A stretch of DNA of 64,000 nt from Natronoglycomyces albus (GTDB taxonomy: Bacteria; Actinomycetota; Actinomycetes; Mycobacteriales; Micromonosporaceae), in contig NZ_CP070496.1 in NCBI RefSeq assembly GCF_016925535.1, positions 1,860,001 through 1,924,000 on the forward strand, read 5' to 3'. Under the pieces are notes generated by a model. It was given only the letters and a program-made list of their open reading frames with translations, made no database searches and had not been told where the DNA came from. Shown one piece after another: positions 1 through 9,145 of the stretch. The position numbers were made by a program, and so were the translations under genes. Numbering within the stretch: the stretch's first letter is position 1; the number at the start of each line of letters is the position of its first letter.

Positions 1-57
1 AAAGGAACCATCACATACCCTCAACACCACACCCACCACAAACAAAAGGAAACACCC

Positions 58-639
58 ATGGGGCAGCCAGAACCACCAGCACTACCAATCACCCACCACA
101 TCGCCAACAGCACCACCAAAAACCGAGCCCTCGCCGCCCTATGCGCCACCATGGCCCTCAGCTGGACCATCACCACCCTCCTCGTAACAACCAACAACCC
201 CGCCCGAGAACTCGCCTCCACCATCGACTACGCCATCAACCTCACCCTGCTAGCCGCCAACCTCATCGCCGCGACCGGACTATGGATCACCGCCAACAAC
301 CTCACCCACGGCGAAACATCCACCCCCGCCGAACGCAACAAACACTTCCTCATCGCCGCCCTATGCATCGTCACCGCCAGCGCCATCATGACCATGACCG
401 ACGTAGCCATGTACAACGAACGCATCGCCCACGCCACCGAACACGAACTAGAATCCGGCGACATCACCGCACTACAAAACATCACCCGCTGGACAGTCTT
501 CACCTTCTGCATAGCCGCCAGCGCCGTCATCGTCGCCATATTCGCCATGCTGGCCCGACACCGCGCCGCCAGCGCACTCACCAAAGAAACCTTCATCGCC
601 CAGCGCCAAGAACGCTCCAACGACCACACCGGCTGGTAA
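58..639 (+). CDS. Four-helix membrane protein, function unknown
   Basis: I do not recognise the family. The 193-residue protein has four hydrophobic segments, at about residues 24-45, 57-80, 96-117 and 145-166, so it is an integral membrane protein with a short polar N-terminus and a charged C-terminal tail. The ATG is preceded by AAAGGAAA at a suitable distance, which supports this start. Codons end almost entirely in C or A, as in the next gene, which follows on the same strand after about 50 bp. The two may be co-transcribed. No catalytic motif is visible. Confidence 0.75.
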   Translation: MGQPEPPALPITHHIANSTTKNRALAALCATMALSWTITTLLVTTNNPARELASTIDYAINLTLLAANLIAATGLWITANNLTHGETSTPAERNKHFLIAALCIVTASAIMTMTDVAMYNERIAHATEHELESGDITALQNITRWTVFTFCIAASAVIVAIFAMLARHRAASALTKETFIAQRQERSNDHTGW

Positions 640-690
640 ACCCAACGCACAACAGTTGAGCCACCACCCCCACAGCCCTAAACTCAAACC

Positions 691-1308
691 ATGCTCACAG
701 TCATCGGAGCCGGCCTACCACGCACCGGAACATCCACATTGCGCCAAGCGCTCACCGAACTACTCGGCCAACCCTGCCACCACATGACCGCCGTAGCAGC
801 CGACCCAGAAACAAACATCCCCGCCTTCACCAAAGCAGCCCAAAACCACCCAGTGAACTGGGACAACATATACTCCAACTACGCGGCCGCCGTCGACTGG
901 CCCACCTCCGCATTCTGGCCCGAACTCACCGCGCACTACCCCCAAGCACTAGTCATCCTCTCCGTACGCGACACCCCACAGGACTGGGCTCGCTCCATGA
1001 GCGACACCATCATCCCCACAATCCTGAACCCACAAAACCGCGACCACGAACCACCCGGATTCGACCGCATGGTCAACCTCATCTGGAAACGCGCACTGGG
1101 AATAACACCACAGGCCGACCCCAAAGACCTCGCCGAAGCCTACACAGCACACTGCCAGGCAGTCCGCCACCACATCGACCCCGCACGACTCCTGGAATGG
1201 AACGCACGCCAAGGCTGGCAACCACTGTGCGACGCCCTACAACTACCCGTCCCCAACAAACCATTCCCACACCTAAACACCACCGCAGACTTCAACCGCG
1301 ACCACTAA
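691..1308 (+). CDS. Sulfotransferase-family protein
   Basis: The N-terminus carries a P-loop-like 5'-phosphosulfate motif, GLPRTGTSTL, at residues 8-17. A second motif near residue 91 (SVRD followed by TPQDWARS) matches the 3'-phosphate-binding element of PAPS-dependent sulfotransferases. At 205 residues it has the length of the short actinobacterial sulfotransferase family, whose members often act on small molecules or are uncharacterised. It should be cytosolic, since no signal peptide is seen. A strong bidirectional terminator follows and separates it from the convergent SDR gene. Substrate is unknown. Confidence 0.8.
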   Translation: MLTVIGAGLPRTGTSTLRQALTELLGQPCHHMTAVAADPETNIPAFTKAAQNHPVNWDNIYSNYAAAVDWPTSAFWPELTAHYPQALVILSVRDTPQDWARSMSDTIIPTILNPQNRDHEPPGFDRMVNLIWKRALGITPQADPKDLAEAYTAHCQAVRHHIDPARLLEWNARQGWQPLCDALQLPVPNKPFPHLNTTADFNRDH

Positions 1309-1320
1309 AACCCACACAAA

Positions 1321-1370
1321 ACCGCGCTGGCCGCACCCCACGTTCACATGTGGGGTGCGGCCAGCGCGGT
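1321..1370. terminator. Bidirectional terminator between convergent genes
   Basis: A perfect 21-bp inverted repeat (arms 1321-1341 and 1350-1370, 8-nt loop) lies between the convergent sulfotransferase and SDR genes. Its G+C-rich stem and position fit a two-way intrinsic terminator without a long U-tract. Confidence 0.85.
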
Positions 1371-1373
1371 GGG

Positions 1374-2093
1374 TTAGCGGGTTGTGTGGGCTCCGCCGTT
1401 GACGCGGATGGATTGGCCGGTGATGTGGGAGGCTCCTTCGGAGGCTAGGAAGAATGCTGTGTTGGCGATGTCGGTGACGGTGCCGGGGCGTTTGTTGTGG
1501 GTTTGACTGATGAGGCGGTCGTGTCGTTGGTCGGTCATGGCTCCTTTGAAGAATGCTGTGTCGACCACATAGCCTGCGGCGATGACGTTGCAGGTGATGC
1601 CGCGTGGGGCGAGGGTTTGTGACAGGGAGATGTTCCAGTTGGCCAAGGCGGCTTTTGCTGCTCCGTAGTTGCCTGCTCCGGTGTCGGCGGCGATGGAGCC
1701 GACACTGATGACGCGGCCGTTGTCGGCCAGGCGGTCTTTGAGCGCTTCGACGGTGAGGACTGCCGAGGTGACGTTGAGCGCGAAGGAGTCGGCCCAGGCG
1801 TTGGCGATTTTGGTCAGTGGGGGAGTGTCGCTGTGGTCGGCGTCGATGAGGCCGCCAGCGGAGTTGAATATGACGTCGACGGGGTCGCCGATGTGTTCGG
1901 GTAGGGCCGCGACTTGGGTGGGGTCGGTCGCGTCGCAGGCGATGGCGGTGGCGCCGATGTGTTCGGCTGCGGCGGTGACGGTGGTGTGGTTGCGGCCGGT
2001 GATGATGACGTTGTCGCCTTCGTTGATGAATCGTTGGGCGACGGCCGCGCCGATGCCGCTGGTGCCGCCGGTGATGAGTACTGTGCGAGCCAA
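1374..2093 (-). CDS. Short-chain dehydrogenase/reductase (SDR)
   Basis: A classical SDR of 239 residues. The Rossmann motif TGGTSGIG is at residues 8-15, NSAG at 77-80, and the catalytic set is Ser133, Tyr143 and Lys147 (YGAAK). It should oxidise or reduce an alcohol/carbonyl with NAD(P)(H); the substrate cannot be read from sequence. The start is a TTG preceded by GGAGGAG. It is divergent from a MarR regulator with about 70 bp between them, so regulation by that protein is likely. A palindrome sits in the gap. Confidence 0.88.
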   Translation of the reverse strand: MARTVLITGGTSGIGAAVAQRFINEGDNVIITGRNHTTVTAAAEHIGATAIACDATDPTQVAALPEHIGDPVDVIFNSAGGLIDADHSDTPPLTKIANAWADSFALNVTSAVLTVEALKDRLADNGRVISVGSIAADTGAGNYGAAKAALANWNISLSQTLAPRGITCNVIAAGYVVDTAFFKGAMTDQRHDRLISQTHNKRPGTVTDIANTAFFLASEGASHITGQSIRVNGGAHTTR

Positions 2094-2121
2094 GGCTCCT
2101 CCAAGCTACAATGCAATTACG

Positions 2122-2133
2122 TTTAGACCTAAA
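2122..2133. promoter_or_regulatory. Candidate MarR operator
   Basis: TTTAG-AC-CTAAA is a perfect dyad in the SDR/MarR divergent promoter region. Its short arms and position between a MarR gene and its divergent neighbour fit a MarR-type operator. This is inference only. Confidence 0.4.
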
Positions 2134-2163
2134 TATCATAGCTAGGAACAGCGACAACGTCCA

Positions 2164-2712
2164 ATGAATAGTGACCAATCTTCACACGAGGCAACTTCGG
2201 TGGCTGACATCACCGCCGCTTGGCAGCGCGAAAAGCCCGGAATGCCCACCGACAGCATCGCCATCCTCACCCCGATTACCCGCCTGGCCAAACTCCTCAA
2301 CGACGACCGGGCCCGGCTGCTACGCCGGGCTGGCATAGACTCAGCCACCCTCGACCTGCTTTCGGTACTGCGACGCAGCGGGCCCCCATACGTCCTGACC
2401 ACCCGCGACATCAGCGCCCGCAGCCTCGTCACCGCCGGAGCAATCTCCCAGCGGCTGAGTCGGGCCGAAAAAGACGGACTCATTCGCCGTGCCCCCAGCC
2501 CCACCGGACGCCGCGCCGTCGCCGTCACCCTCACCGACAAAGGCCACAGCCTCGTCGACGACGTGGTCGAGGACCTGCTCACCCACGAATCACACCTCAT
2601 CGGTGACCTGACCGACCCCGAACGAGAAGCCTTGAAGACATTGCTGGACAAACTGGCCACCAGCCTCCAGCGCCACCTATCCGAGATCGGCGAGGATTCA
2701 CCACCGGCATGA
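2164..2712 (+). CDS. MarR-family transcriptional regulator
   Basis: The 182-residue protein has the MarR winged-helix layout. An N-terminal dimerisation region is followed by a recognition-helix segment around residues 75-110 (AGAISQRLSRAEKDGLI) and a wing with RRAPSPTGRRAVAVTLT, the usual DxR-like beta hairpin. The C-terminal helices would complete the dimer interface. It is transcribed away from the SDR gene and probably represses it and itself, relieved by a small ligand. A terminator-like hairpin follows and separates it from the convergent UvrA-like gene. Confidence 0.88.
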   Translation: MNSDQSSHEATSVADITAAWQREKPGMPTDSIAILTPITRLAKLLNDDRARLLRRAGIDSATLDLLSVLRRSGPPYVLTTRDISARSLVTAGAISQRLSRAEKDGLIRRAPSPTGRRAVAVTLTDKGHSLVDDVVEDLLTHESHLIGDLTDPEREALKTLLDKLATSLQRHLSEIGEDSPPA

Positions 2713-2739
2713 ACCCGAGAGGGGAGAAGCACCACAAAC

Positions 2740-2779
2740 GTGGAGGGTGGAAGGAACACGGGTTCCCTCCACCCTCCAC
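2740..2779. terminator. Bidirectional terminator
   Basis: 18-nt arms at 2740-2757 and 2762-2779 pair with one mismatch and a 4-nt loop, between the convergent marR-type and uvrA-like genes. Confidence 0.75.
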
Positions 2780-2786
2780 TCGCGCG

Positions 2787-5162
2787 TTAAGCACCGACGT
2801 AATCGGCCAAATGTTCACCAGTCAACGTCGAACGAGCAGCGACCAGATCGGTGGGCGTGCCCTCGAACACCACCTGGCCACCGTCATGGCCCGCGCCCGG
2901 ACCCAAGTCGATGATCCAATCGGCATGCGCCATCACCGCCTGATGATGCTCGATGACAATCACAGACTTGCCCGAGTCGACCAAACGGTCAAGCAACCCA
3001 AGCAGATGGTCCACATCAGCCAAATGCAAACCCGTGGTCGGCTCATCGAGCACATACACCGCGCCGTTGTCGCTCATCCGCGAAGCCAACTTCAGCCGCT
3101 GCCGCTCCCCACCGGACAACGTCGTCAACGGCTGCCCCAAACGCAGATAACCGAGCCCCACATCGACCAAGCGCTCCACCACCTTGTGCGCGGCCGGGAT
3201 CTTCGCCGACCCCGAGGCGAAAAACTCCGCCGCTTGCGCCACCGACATCGCCAACACCTCGCTGATGTCACGGCCACCGAACTCATACTCCAACACCGAG
3301 GCTTGGAATCGCCTACCCTCACACTCCTCGCAAGTAATCGCGACCCCGGCCATCATCCCCAAATCCGTATACACCACCCCAGCGCCCTTGCAATGGGGAC
3401 ATGCGCCCTCCGAATTGGCACTGAACAGACCCGGTTTAACACCATTGGCCTTAGCGAAAGCCTTCCGAATCGGATCGAGCAAACCGGTATAGGTGGCCGG
3501 GTTGCTCCGGCGCGACCCCTTGATGGGAGCTTGATCGACCGTCACCACCTCCTGCCGATTCGCCACCGAACCGTCGATCAGTGAACTCTTCCCCGACCCC
3601 GCCACACCGGTAACCACGCACAAGAGCCCCAAGGGGATGTCGACATCCACATCGCGCAAATTATGAGAAGACGCGCCACGCACCTCAAGGGCACCCGTGG
3701 AGGACCGCACCGAATCCTTCAGCTTCGCCCGATCATCGAAATGTCGACCCGTGACGGTATCGCTGGCACGCAGACCCTCCACTGTGCCCTCAAAGCACAC
3801 GGTTCCACCCTCAGAACCAGCCCCGGGACCCAGATCCACCACATGGTCGGCGTTGATAATGGCCTCTGGCTTATGCTCGACCACCAACACGGTGTTGCCC
3901 TTGTCTCGCAGCCGCAACAACAAGTCATTCATGCGCTCGATATCGTGCGGATGCAAACCAATCGTGGGCTCATCGAACACATAGGTCACATCAGTCAGCG
4001 ACGACCCCAAGTGCCGAATCATCTTGGTGCGCTGAGCCTCACCACCGGAGAGCGTCCCCGAGGGCCGATCCAGCGACAAGTAACCCAACCCGATCTCAAC
4101 GAACGAATCCAGCGTCTGAGCCAAAGCCACCAGCAGCGGCTTCACCGAAGGCTCATCGAGCTGGCGTACCCACTGCGCCACATCACTGATTTGCATCGCA
4201 CACACATCCGCGATGCTGACCCCGTTGATTTTGCTGGAACGGGCCGCCTCCGTCAGCCGTGTCCCCTCACATTCAGGACAGGTCGCGAACGTGACCGCCC
4301 GCTCCACAAACGCCCGAATATGCGGCTGCATCGCCTCGGGATCCTTCGACAAAAACGACTTTTGCAGCTTGGGAATCAAACCCTCATAAGTTAGATTCGC
4401 CCCGTCTACCTTCACCTTGACCGGATCCCGATACAGAAAATCGTTCATCTCCCTCTTGGTGTACTTGCGAATCGGCTTATCGGGATCAACAAAACCCGAC
4501 GCCGCATACACCCGCACAGTCCAAAAACTGTCCGACTTCCAACCCGGGATCGTAAAGGCACCCTCCGACAAGGACTTGGAGTCGTCATACAACTGCGACA
4601 AATCAATGTCGGACACCGACCCCCGGCCCTCACAGCGCGGACACATACCGCCGGTGACGCTAAACTCGCGCCGCTCCTTAGTCTTGCGGCCACCCTTATC
4701 CAACGTCACCGCACCAGCACCACTGACAGAGGCGACATTAAAGGAAAAAGCCTGCGGCGAACCAATATGTGGCCGCCCCAGCCGACTGAACAAAATCCGC
4801 AACATCGCACCCGTATCAGTCACCGTGCCCACAGTCGAGCGAGAATCACCGCCCATACGCTGCTGGTCGACAATGATCGCCGTAGTCAACCCCTCCAACA
4901 CATCCACCTCAGGACGAGCCAGAGCCGGCATGAAACCCTGCAAGAACGCACTGTAGGTCTCGTTGATCATCCGCTGCGACTCCGCGGCGATCGTATTGAA
5001 CACCAACGAACTCTTACCCGAACCCGACACCCCGGTAAACACCGTCAACCGCCGCTTCGGGATCTGTATATGCACGTCTTTGAGATTGTTCTCGCGCGCA
5101 CCCCGCACCCGAATCACATCATGGCTGTCAGCAACATGCACAGCAGAAACCTTCCGGGCCAT
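2787..5162 (-). CDS. UvrA-like double ABC ATPase (stand-alone excinuclease A paralogue)
   Basis: The 791-residue protein has two ABC cassettes. The first has Walker A GVSGSGKS at residues 44-51 and signature LSGGEAQR. The second has GVAGSGKSS and LSGGERQR. Cys pairs typical of UvrA zinc modules are present (CPRCEGRG, CPECEG, CPHCKGAG, CEECEGRR). It is about 150 residues shorter than housekeeping UvrA, as in the UvrA-like proteins of antibiotic producers (DrrC type), which protect DNA from intercalating drugs. No uvrB or uvrC is nearby. The first codons give MARKVSAVHV, with AAGGAGAAAG upstream as the ribosome-binding site. Confidence 0.9.
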   Translation of the reverse strand: MARKVSAVHVADSHDVIRVRGARENNLKDVHIQIPKRRLTVFTGVSGSGKSSLVFNTIAAESQRMINETYSAFLQGFMPALARPEVDVLEGLTTAIIVDQQRMGGDSRSTVGTVTDTGAMLRILFSRLGRPHIGSPQAFSFNVASVSGAGAVTLDKGGRKTKERREFSVTGGMCPRCEGRGSVSDIDLSQLYDDSKSLSEGAFTIPGWKSDSFWTVRVYAASGFVDPDKPIRKYTKREMNDFLYRDPVKVKVDGANLTYEGLIPKLQKSFLSKDPEAMQPHIRAFVERAVTFATCPECEGTRLTEAARSSKINGVSIADVCAMQISDVAQWVRQLDEPSVKPLLVALAQTLDSFVEIGLGYLSLDRPSGTLSGGEAQRTKMIRHLGSSLTDVTYVFDEPTIGLHPHDIERMNDLLLRLRDKGNTVLVVEHKPEAIINADHVVDLGPGAGSEGGTVCFEGTVEGLRASDTVTGRHFDDRAKLKDSVRSSTGALEVRGASSHNLRDVDVDIPLGLLCVVTGVAGSGKSSLIDGSVANRQEVVTVDQAPIKGSRRSNPATYTGLLDPIRKAFAKANGVKPGLFSANSEGACPHCKGAGVVYTDLGMMAGVAITCEECEGRRFQASVLEYEFGGRDISEVLAMSVAQAAEFFASGSAKIPAAHKVVERLVDVGLGYLRLGQPLTTLSGGERQRLKLASRMSDNGAVYVLDEPTTGLHLADVDHLLGLLDRLVDSGKSVIVIEHHQAVMAHADWIIDLGPGAGHDGGQVVFEGTPTDLVAARSTLTGEHLADYVGA

Positions 5163-5222
5163 ACGTCATCACTTTCTCCTTGCAGGCAATACCCCACACC
5201 ATCGGAGGCCAAAGCGCACGGC

Positions 5223-5633
5223 TCAAGCCCGCTGCTGAATACGAATCAAATTGCCCGCCGGATCACGCACCGCGCCGTCACGGACCCCATAGGGCTGATC
5301 CATCGGCTCCTGCACCACCTCGACATCAGCCGAGGCCAGCTGCGCGAACAGAGCGTCGAGATCCGAGGCGGCCAAAATAACCGCGGCATAAGTCCCCTTG
5401 GCCATCATCTGTGCGATGACCTGCTTCTCCTCCTCGGTGATCCCCGGATCAGCACCAGGCGGGTGCAACACGATCGAAGTATCGGGTTGACCGACCGGCC
5501 CCACCGTTAGCCACCGCATCCCGTTGTAACCGACGTCGTTGCGAACCTCGAAACCCAGCGCGCCGCGATAAAACTCCAGTGCGGCTTCCGCATCATCATG
5601 CGGAAGAAAACTTGTGTGAATGGTGATGTCCAT
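5223..5633 (-). CDS. VOC-family (glyoxalase-like) protein
   Basis: The ATG at 5633 gives a 136-residue protein starting MDITIHTSFLPHDDAEAALE, the usual beginning of a vicinal-oxygen-chelate domain. Upstream in-frame sequence is arginine/tryptophan-rich, overlaps the regulator and is not a credible extension. It has two beta-alpha-beta-beta-beta modules, with FYRGALGFEV in the first and LDALFAQLASADVEVVQEP plus DPAGNLIRIQQ in the second. Such proteins are often dioxygenases, isomerases or drug-binding resistance proteins. It begins 10 bp after the AraC-type gene on the same strand. Confidence 0.87.
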   Translation of the reverse strand: MDITIHTSFLPHDDAEAALEFYRGALGFEVRNDVGYNGMRWLTVGPVGQPDTSIVLHPPGADPGITEEEKQVIAQMMAKGTYAAVILAASDLDALFAQLASADVEVVQEPMDQPYGVRDGAVRDPAGNLIRIQQRA

Positions 5634-5643
5634 GCTGGTCAGC

Positions 5644-6087
5644 CTAACTCTGTGCGGAGCTGCGCGCTTCTTGATTCCTGATCGGTCTGGACACCTGTTT
5701 GGCCACACACGCGGGAATCCCTTCCCACGCCTGAGCCTCCTGCTTGCGATAGAGGCTTGGCGCCACCCCCACCAACTCGGTAAACCTAGTGCTGAAAGTG
5801 CCCAAAGACGAACACCCCACCGCAAAACACACTTCGGTGACGCTCAAATCTCCCCGCCGCAACAACGCCATAGCCCGCTCAATACGCCGAGTCATCACAT
5901 ACGAATACGGAGACTCCCCATAGGCCAGCCGAAACTGCCGACTCAAATGACCCGCCGAGACGTTGACATCGCGCGCCAACGCCTCCACATCCAGCGGCTG
6001 CGCATACTCACGATCGATGCGGTCACGAACCCGGCGCAGCCGCGCCAAATCACGCAAACGCTGCTGTTGGGCCGAGGAAGAACTCAT
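5644..6087 (-). CDS. Short AraC-family transcriptional regulator
   Basis: From the ATG at 6087 the protein is 147 residues and consists almost entirely of the two helix-turn-helix units of an AraC domain: VEALARDVNVSAGHLSRQF in the first and VTEVCFAVGCSSLGTFSTRF in the second, followed by the conserved GVAPSLYR. There is no sensor domain, so it resembles MarA/SoxS-type minimal activators. A longer in-frame start at 6138 exists but adds no recognisable domain. The VOC gene follows 10 bp later, suggesting an operon and possible control of it. Confidence 0.85.
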   Translation of the reverse strand: MSSSSAQQQRLRDLARLRRVRDRIDREYAQPLDVEALARDVNVSAGHLSRQFRLAYGESPYSYVMTRRIERAMALLRRGDLSVTEVCFAVGCSSLGTFSTRFTELVGVAPSLYRKQEAQAWEGIPACVAKQVSRPIRNQEARSSAQS

Positions 6088-6164
6088 TTTCTGATCGTGC
6101 CACGCCCCAGTGACACCTTCAACATAAATGCCCAACAACTAACCGGAAACTAGGGGAGTAGCTC

Positions 6165-7229
6165 CTAGGAATCGCTGGCCGCATCATCGGGAGCCTGCGC
6201 ATGCGCCACCAAAGACTCGGCGCGCAACGCCCGCTGTGTCCACGAAGCCACTTCGGCGCGCAACGAGCTCACATCTTGGCGCAACACCTGTGTGGACTCC
6301 GTGGCCGCATCCAGCCGCGCCCGCAATGACGCCACCTCTTGCGCCGCACTATCGCGCTGCGCGGCTGCCCGCAATGCCTCTTGACGGGCTTCATCGGCCT
6401 GTTCTCGATCCCGCTGCGCGGCAGAGACCGCCACGGCCTGGGCCTGCAACGCTTGCTGCAGCTGCCCTTGCGCCTCCGCTGCATTCTCGGCGGCCGTATC
6501 GCGCTGCAACTGCAACTGTCGGGCCTCCTCGGCAGCCATATCGGCACGTTCTCGCGCCGCAGTCTCACCGCGACGGGCCTGCTCAGCGGCCGCTTCGGCC
6601 TCAGCAGCCGCATCCAGAGCCTCGTGGCGCTGTGATCGGGCCTGCTCAGCGGCCTCCTGTGCTTCCTCGGCCACTTCCTGGAACCGCTGGGCCTCCTGGA
6701 TCGCCGCGTCGCGCTGCGCCTGAAGCTGTTTCACTTCCGCAGCGGAGGACTCTGCCTCAGCCTGAGCGGTAGCAGCCTTGTGGTCGGCCTCGCTCATGGC
6801 CGCTCGGGCATCCTCAAGCTGGCCGGTGAGCGAATCAATCGTCTCGCCTAGCCGCGCGATCTCATCGCGCAGGGCCACGGCCTCTTCCAACGCCGCGTCG
6901 CGCTCAGCACGCGCCGAGCGGACCCGGCCTTCGGAGGCCGCGTTGATGTCGGCGATCTTCGCTTCGATACCCGCCGGATCCGTCTCATAGCGCAACGCCT
7001 CGGCCAGGGGAGTAATGGCAGCGGTGAAGGAGGCCTCCATCTGCTCGTAGAGATCCTCGGCTCGGGCCAGCGCGCCTTCTAGACCGGGAGTGGAGCGGCG
7101 CATCGCGCGGGTCTTTTTCGCCTGTGCCGCACAGTCACCCTCAGGGCAATACATGCGCGGGCGTCCCCGGCCGCGCTGTTGTGGGATCGGATTTCCGCAT
7201 CGCTTGCACAAGGTGACGTCTGTGTTCAT
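6165..7229 (-). CDS. Zinc-ribbon plus long coiled-coil protein
   Basis: The protein has an N-terminal Cys cluster (CKRCG, then CPEGDC about 20 residues later) likely to bind zinc, then a basic stretch. After that come about 280 residues of uninterrupted Ala/Glu/Gln/Arg-rich heptads. The architecture recalls KfrA-like DNA-binding coiled-coil proteins, but I do not see the KfrA N-terminal domain. It is probably a cytosolic rod-shaped dimer. The ATG at 7229 is preceded by GGGCGG; the ATG at 7241 is the alternative. A 10-bp palindrome lies just upstream and might be an autoregulatory site. Confidence 0.75.
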   Translation of the reverse strand: MNTDVTLCKRCGNPIPQQRGRGRPRMYCPEGDCAAQAKKTRAMRRSTPGLEGALARAEDLYEQMEASFTAAITPLAEALRYETDPAGIEAKIADINAASEGRVRSARAERDAALEEAVALRDEIARLGETIDSLTGQLEDARAAMSEADHKAATAQAEAESSAAEVKQLQAQRDAAIQEAQRFQEVAEEAQEAAEQARSQRHEALDAAAEAEAAAEQARRGETAARERADMAAEEARQLQLQRDTAAENAAEAQGQLQQALQAQAVAVSAAQRDREQADEARQEALRAAAQRDSAAQEVASLRARLDAATESTQVLRQDVSSLRAEVASWTQRALRAESLVAHAQAPDDAASDS

Positions 7230-7637
7230 ACCGCCCAGCATACATTATTGATTTCCGGAAAATAAAAATATAAAAAGAAAATTAAAGCGTGTCCTCGGTT
7301 TCTTCCCGTGCGCAACATAACTCACGAGAAGTGCCGTTCCCGCAAGTTATGTGTTTTTGGGTCCGATGGTGAGGGTGCAGCAAATGGGCGCTCTTGAAGC
7401 TGTCGCAGCATGATGTGGGCCCGAACGGGCTGTCACAGACGGCGCGGCTCGGGTGGCGTAGTCGGACTACCTAGGGCTCGGCTAGGTCCGGTAAGCGACC
7501 TCGCGGCACTGATGTCGCCTTGATGATCACAAGTCGGATTTACGACATGTCTCGTTAGTGACGTTGTCTCCCATTTGCAGATGACTTACCTTGTGTGGAC
7601 CTGTAGCCCCATCATTACTGCCCACCTGGGAGTTCTC
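7230..7637. other. Intergenic region, divergent promoters
   Basis: About 400 bp between the divergent coiled-coil and P450 genes. It holds an AT-rich patch at 7245-7290 and an inverted repeat with 8-bp arms (7315-7322 and 7345-7352) followed by a short T-run. I see no coding sequence or RNA family here. Confidence 0.6.
7252..7261. promoter_or_regulatory. Palindrome in an AT-rich promoter region
   Basis: TTTCCGGAAA is a perfect 10-bp palindrome about 22 bp upstream of the coiled-coil gene start, set in an AT-rich patch unlike the surroundings. It is a candidate operator for the coiled-coil protein; no direct support. Confidence 0.35.
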
Positions 7638-8852
7638 ATGACTGTACAGCCGTCTTCGCCAGAATCAATTCCCACTGGAATGCCAATGGAGAGAGAAACC
7701 CGGTATGACCCTCCAGCGGCCCTGACAGCGCTTCAAACCCACCCGCTGCGGCGCATCAAGTACTATCCCGAAGGCGTCGAGGGTTGGCTGGCCACCGGCC
7801 ATGCCGAATCGCGTGCGATCCTGGCCGACCCCCGCTTCGCCTCGGGTGAGCCGTTCGTGCACTCACCAACCGAGATGCCACACATTTTCGTCGCATTCTC
7901 CCAACAAGCCCCGCCTGGATTCTTCATCTTCGATGACCCGCCCGAACACACTCGCCTGCGCCGTAAAGTCGCTGGAGTGTTCACCGTCAAACGGCTGAAG
8001 AAACTCGAACCACATATCGCCCACATCGTCGACCAGCGCATCGCGGCTCTACGCGAGGCTGGACCCGGTGCGGACCTGGTCAGTCAATTCGCCCTACCGG
8101 TACCTTCACTGGTCATCTGCGAGATGCTCGGTGTTCCCTATGCGGACCGAGACCAGTTCGAACGCGACTCCGCGGCCATGATTGACCTGAGCGCGTCAGT
8201 CGAGGAACGCAACGAGGCCATGGGGAGGGTACTGGCCTATATTCACCAGCTGATCCCCCGCATTAGAGCCAATCCGGGCAGCGACATGCTCAGCGCTCTT
8301 GTAGCCGACCCCGACCTCAGTGACGCCGAAGCTGCCGGAATCGGCCTGCTGTTGCTAGTGGCAGGGCACGAAACTACCGCGAATATGCTCGGGCTGGGCG
8401 CACTCTCCCTGCTGGAACACCCCGAGCAGCTGGCCCAATTGAGGTCCAATCCTGACCTCATGCCCACGGCGGTCGAAGAGCTACTGCGGTACCTGACCGT
8501 GGCCCACAATGGCATCATGCGGGTGGCCAAAGAGGACACTGAAGTGAACGGACATCTCATCCGTGCCGGTGAGCACGTCACCGTGGCGCTCCAAACAGCC
8601 AACCGCGACCCAGCTCAGTTCGACCAACCCGACAAACTCGACTTCGATCGCGACCCACGAGGTCACCTGGCATTCGGACACGGTCTCCATCAATGCGTAG
8701 GGCAACAACTGGCGCGAATCGAAATGGTCATTGGTCTGGGCAAGCTTCTGGAAGCGTTCCCTCAGTTGCGGCTGGCCGTACCAGTTGAGGACATACCGCT
8801 ACGAAGCGACATGGCCATCTACGGGGTCCATTCGATGCCAGTGGAGTGGTGA
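7638..8852 (+). CDS. Cytochrome P450 (CYP)
   Basis: The ATG at 7638 follows GGGAG at good spacing and gives 404 residues, the normal bacterial CYP length. The upstream in-frame ATG at 7575 has no such site. It has the I-helix AGHETT, the K-helix EELLR and the haem loop FGHGLHQCVG with the axial thiolate at Cys353. It is a soluble monooxygenase that takes electrons from a ferredoxin, and its gene overlaps a 3Fe-4S ferredoxin gene. Similarity in general layout is to actinomycete CYP105/107-type hydroxylases; the substrate is unknown. Confidence 0.95.
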   Translation: MTVQPSSPESIPTGMPMERETRYDPPAALTALQTHPLRRIKYYPEGVEGWLATGHAESRAILADPRFASGEPFVHSPTEMPHIFVAFSQQAPPGFFIFDDPPEHTRLRRKVAGVFTVKRLKKLEPHIAHIVDQRIAALREAGPGADLVSQFALPVPSLVICEMLGVPYADRDQFERDSAAMIDLSASVEERNEAMGRVLAYIHQLIPRIRANPGSDMLSALVADPDLSDAEAAGIGLLLLVAGHETTANMLGLGALSLLEHPEQLAQLRSNPDLMPTAVEELLRYLTVAHNGIMRVAKEDTEVNGHLIRAGEHVTVALQTANRDPAQFDQPDKLDFDRDPRGHLAFGHGLHQCVGQQLARIEMVIGLGKLLEAFPQLRLAVPVEDIPLRSDMAIYGVHSMPVEW

Positions 8853-8857
8853 TCACC

Positions 8858-9049
8858 ATGCGCATAGTGGTTGACCGCGAAGTGTGCATTGGAGCTGGCA
8901 TGTGTGTGCTGACAGCCCCGGAGCTGTTTGATCAAGACGAAAGCGACGGCCGTGTACGCCTCCTGGCAAAGGAAATCACATCCGAGGTCGCTGCGGATGT
9001 GGAAACAGCGGTAACGCTGTGCCCATCCGGTGCCATTAGGACGGCGTGA
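8858..9049 (+). CDS. 3Fe-4S ferredoxin, P450 redox partner
   Basis: A small acidic ferredoxin with C-x5-C (CIGAGMC) near the N-terminus and a C-terminal CPSGAI. This is the three-cysteine pattern of actinomycete 3Fe-4S ferredoxins that feed P450s. The ATG at 8858 gives 63 residues. In-frame GTG codons at 8846 and 8849 overlap the P450 stop, and one of them could be the real, translationally coupled start. No ferredoxin reductase gene is adjacent, so a general reductase elsewhere must supply electrons. Confidence 0.92.
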   Translation: MRIVVDREVCIGAGMCVLTAPELFDQDESDGRVRLLAKEITSEVAADVETAVTLCPSGAIRTA

Positions 9050-9145
9050 GGCTGAGCGGTCACCCGCACCGACATGTGGGGCGCGCTCCATCGCAACTAC
9101 CCCACCGAGGCCACAGTGCACACCACGGCCCCAAAGGCTATACGA

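Noticed and set aside
2709-3584. 291-aa ORF opposite the UvrA-like gene, and other His/Arg-rich ORFs in the window
   Set aside because: These follow the frame of high-G+C shadow reading and lack motifs; the minus-strand UvrA-like protein has all ABC motifs.
7315-7352. 8-bp-arm inverted repeat followed by T5 in the P450 upstream region
   Set aside because: The arms are short with a 22-nt loop, and the position is upstream of both genes, so a terminator is not supported.
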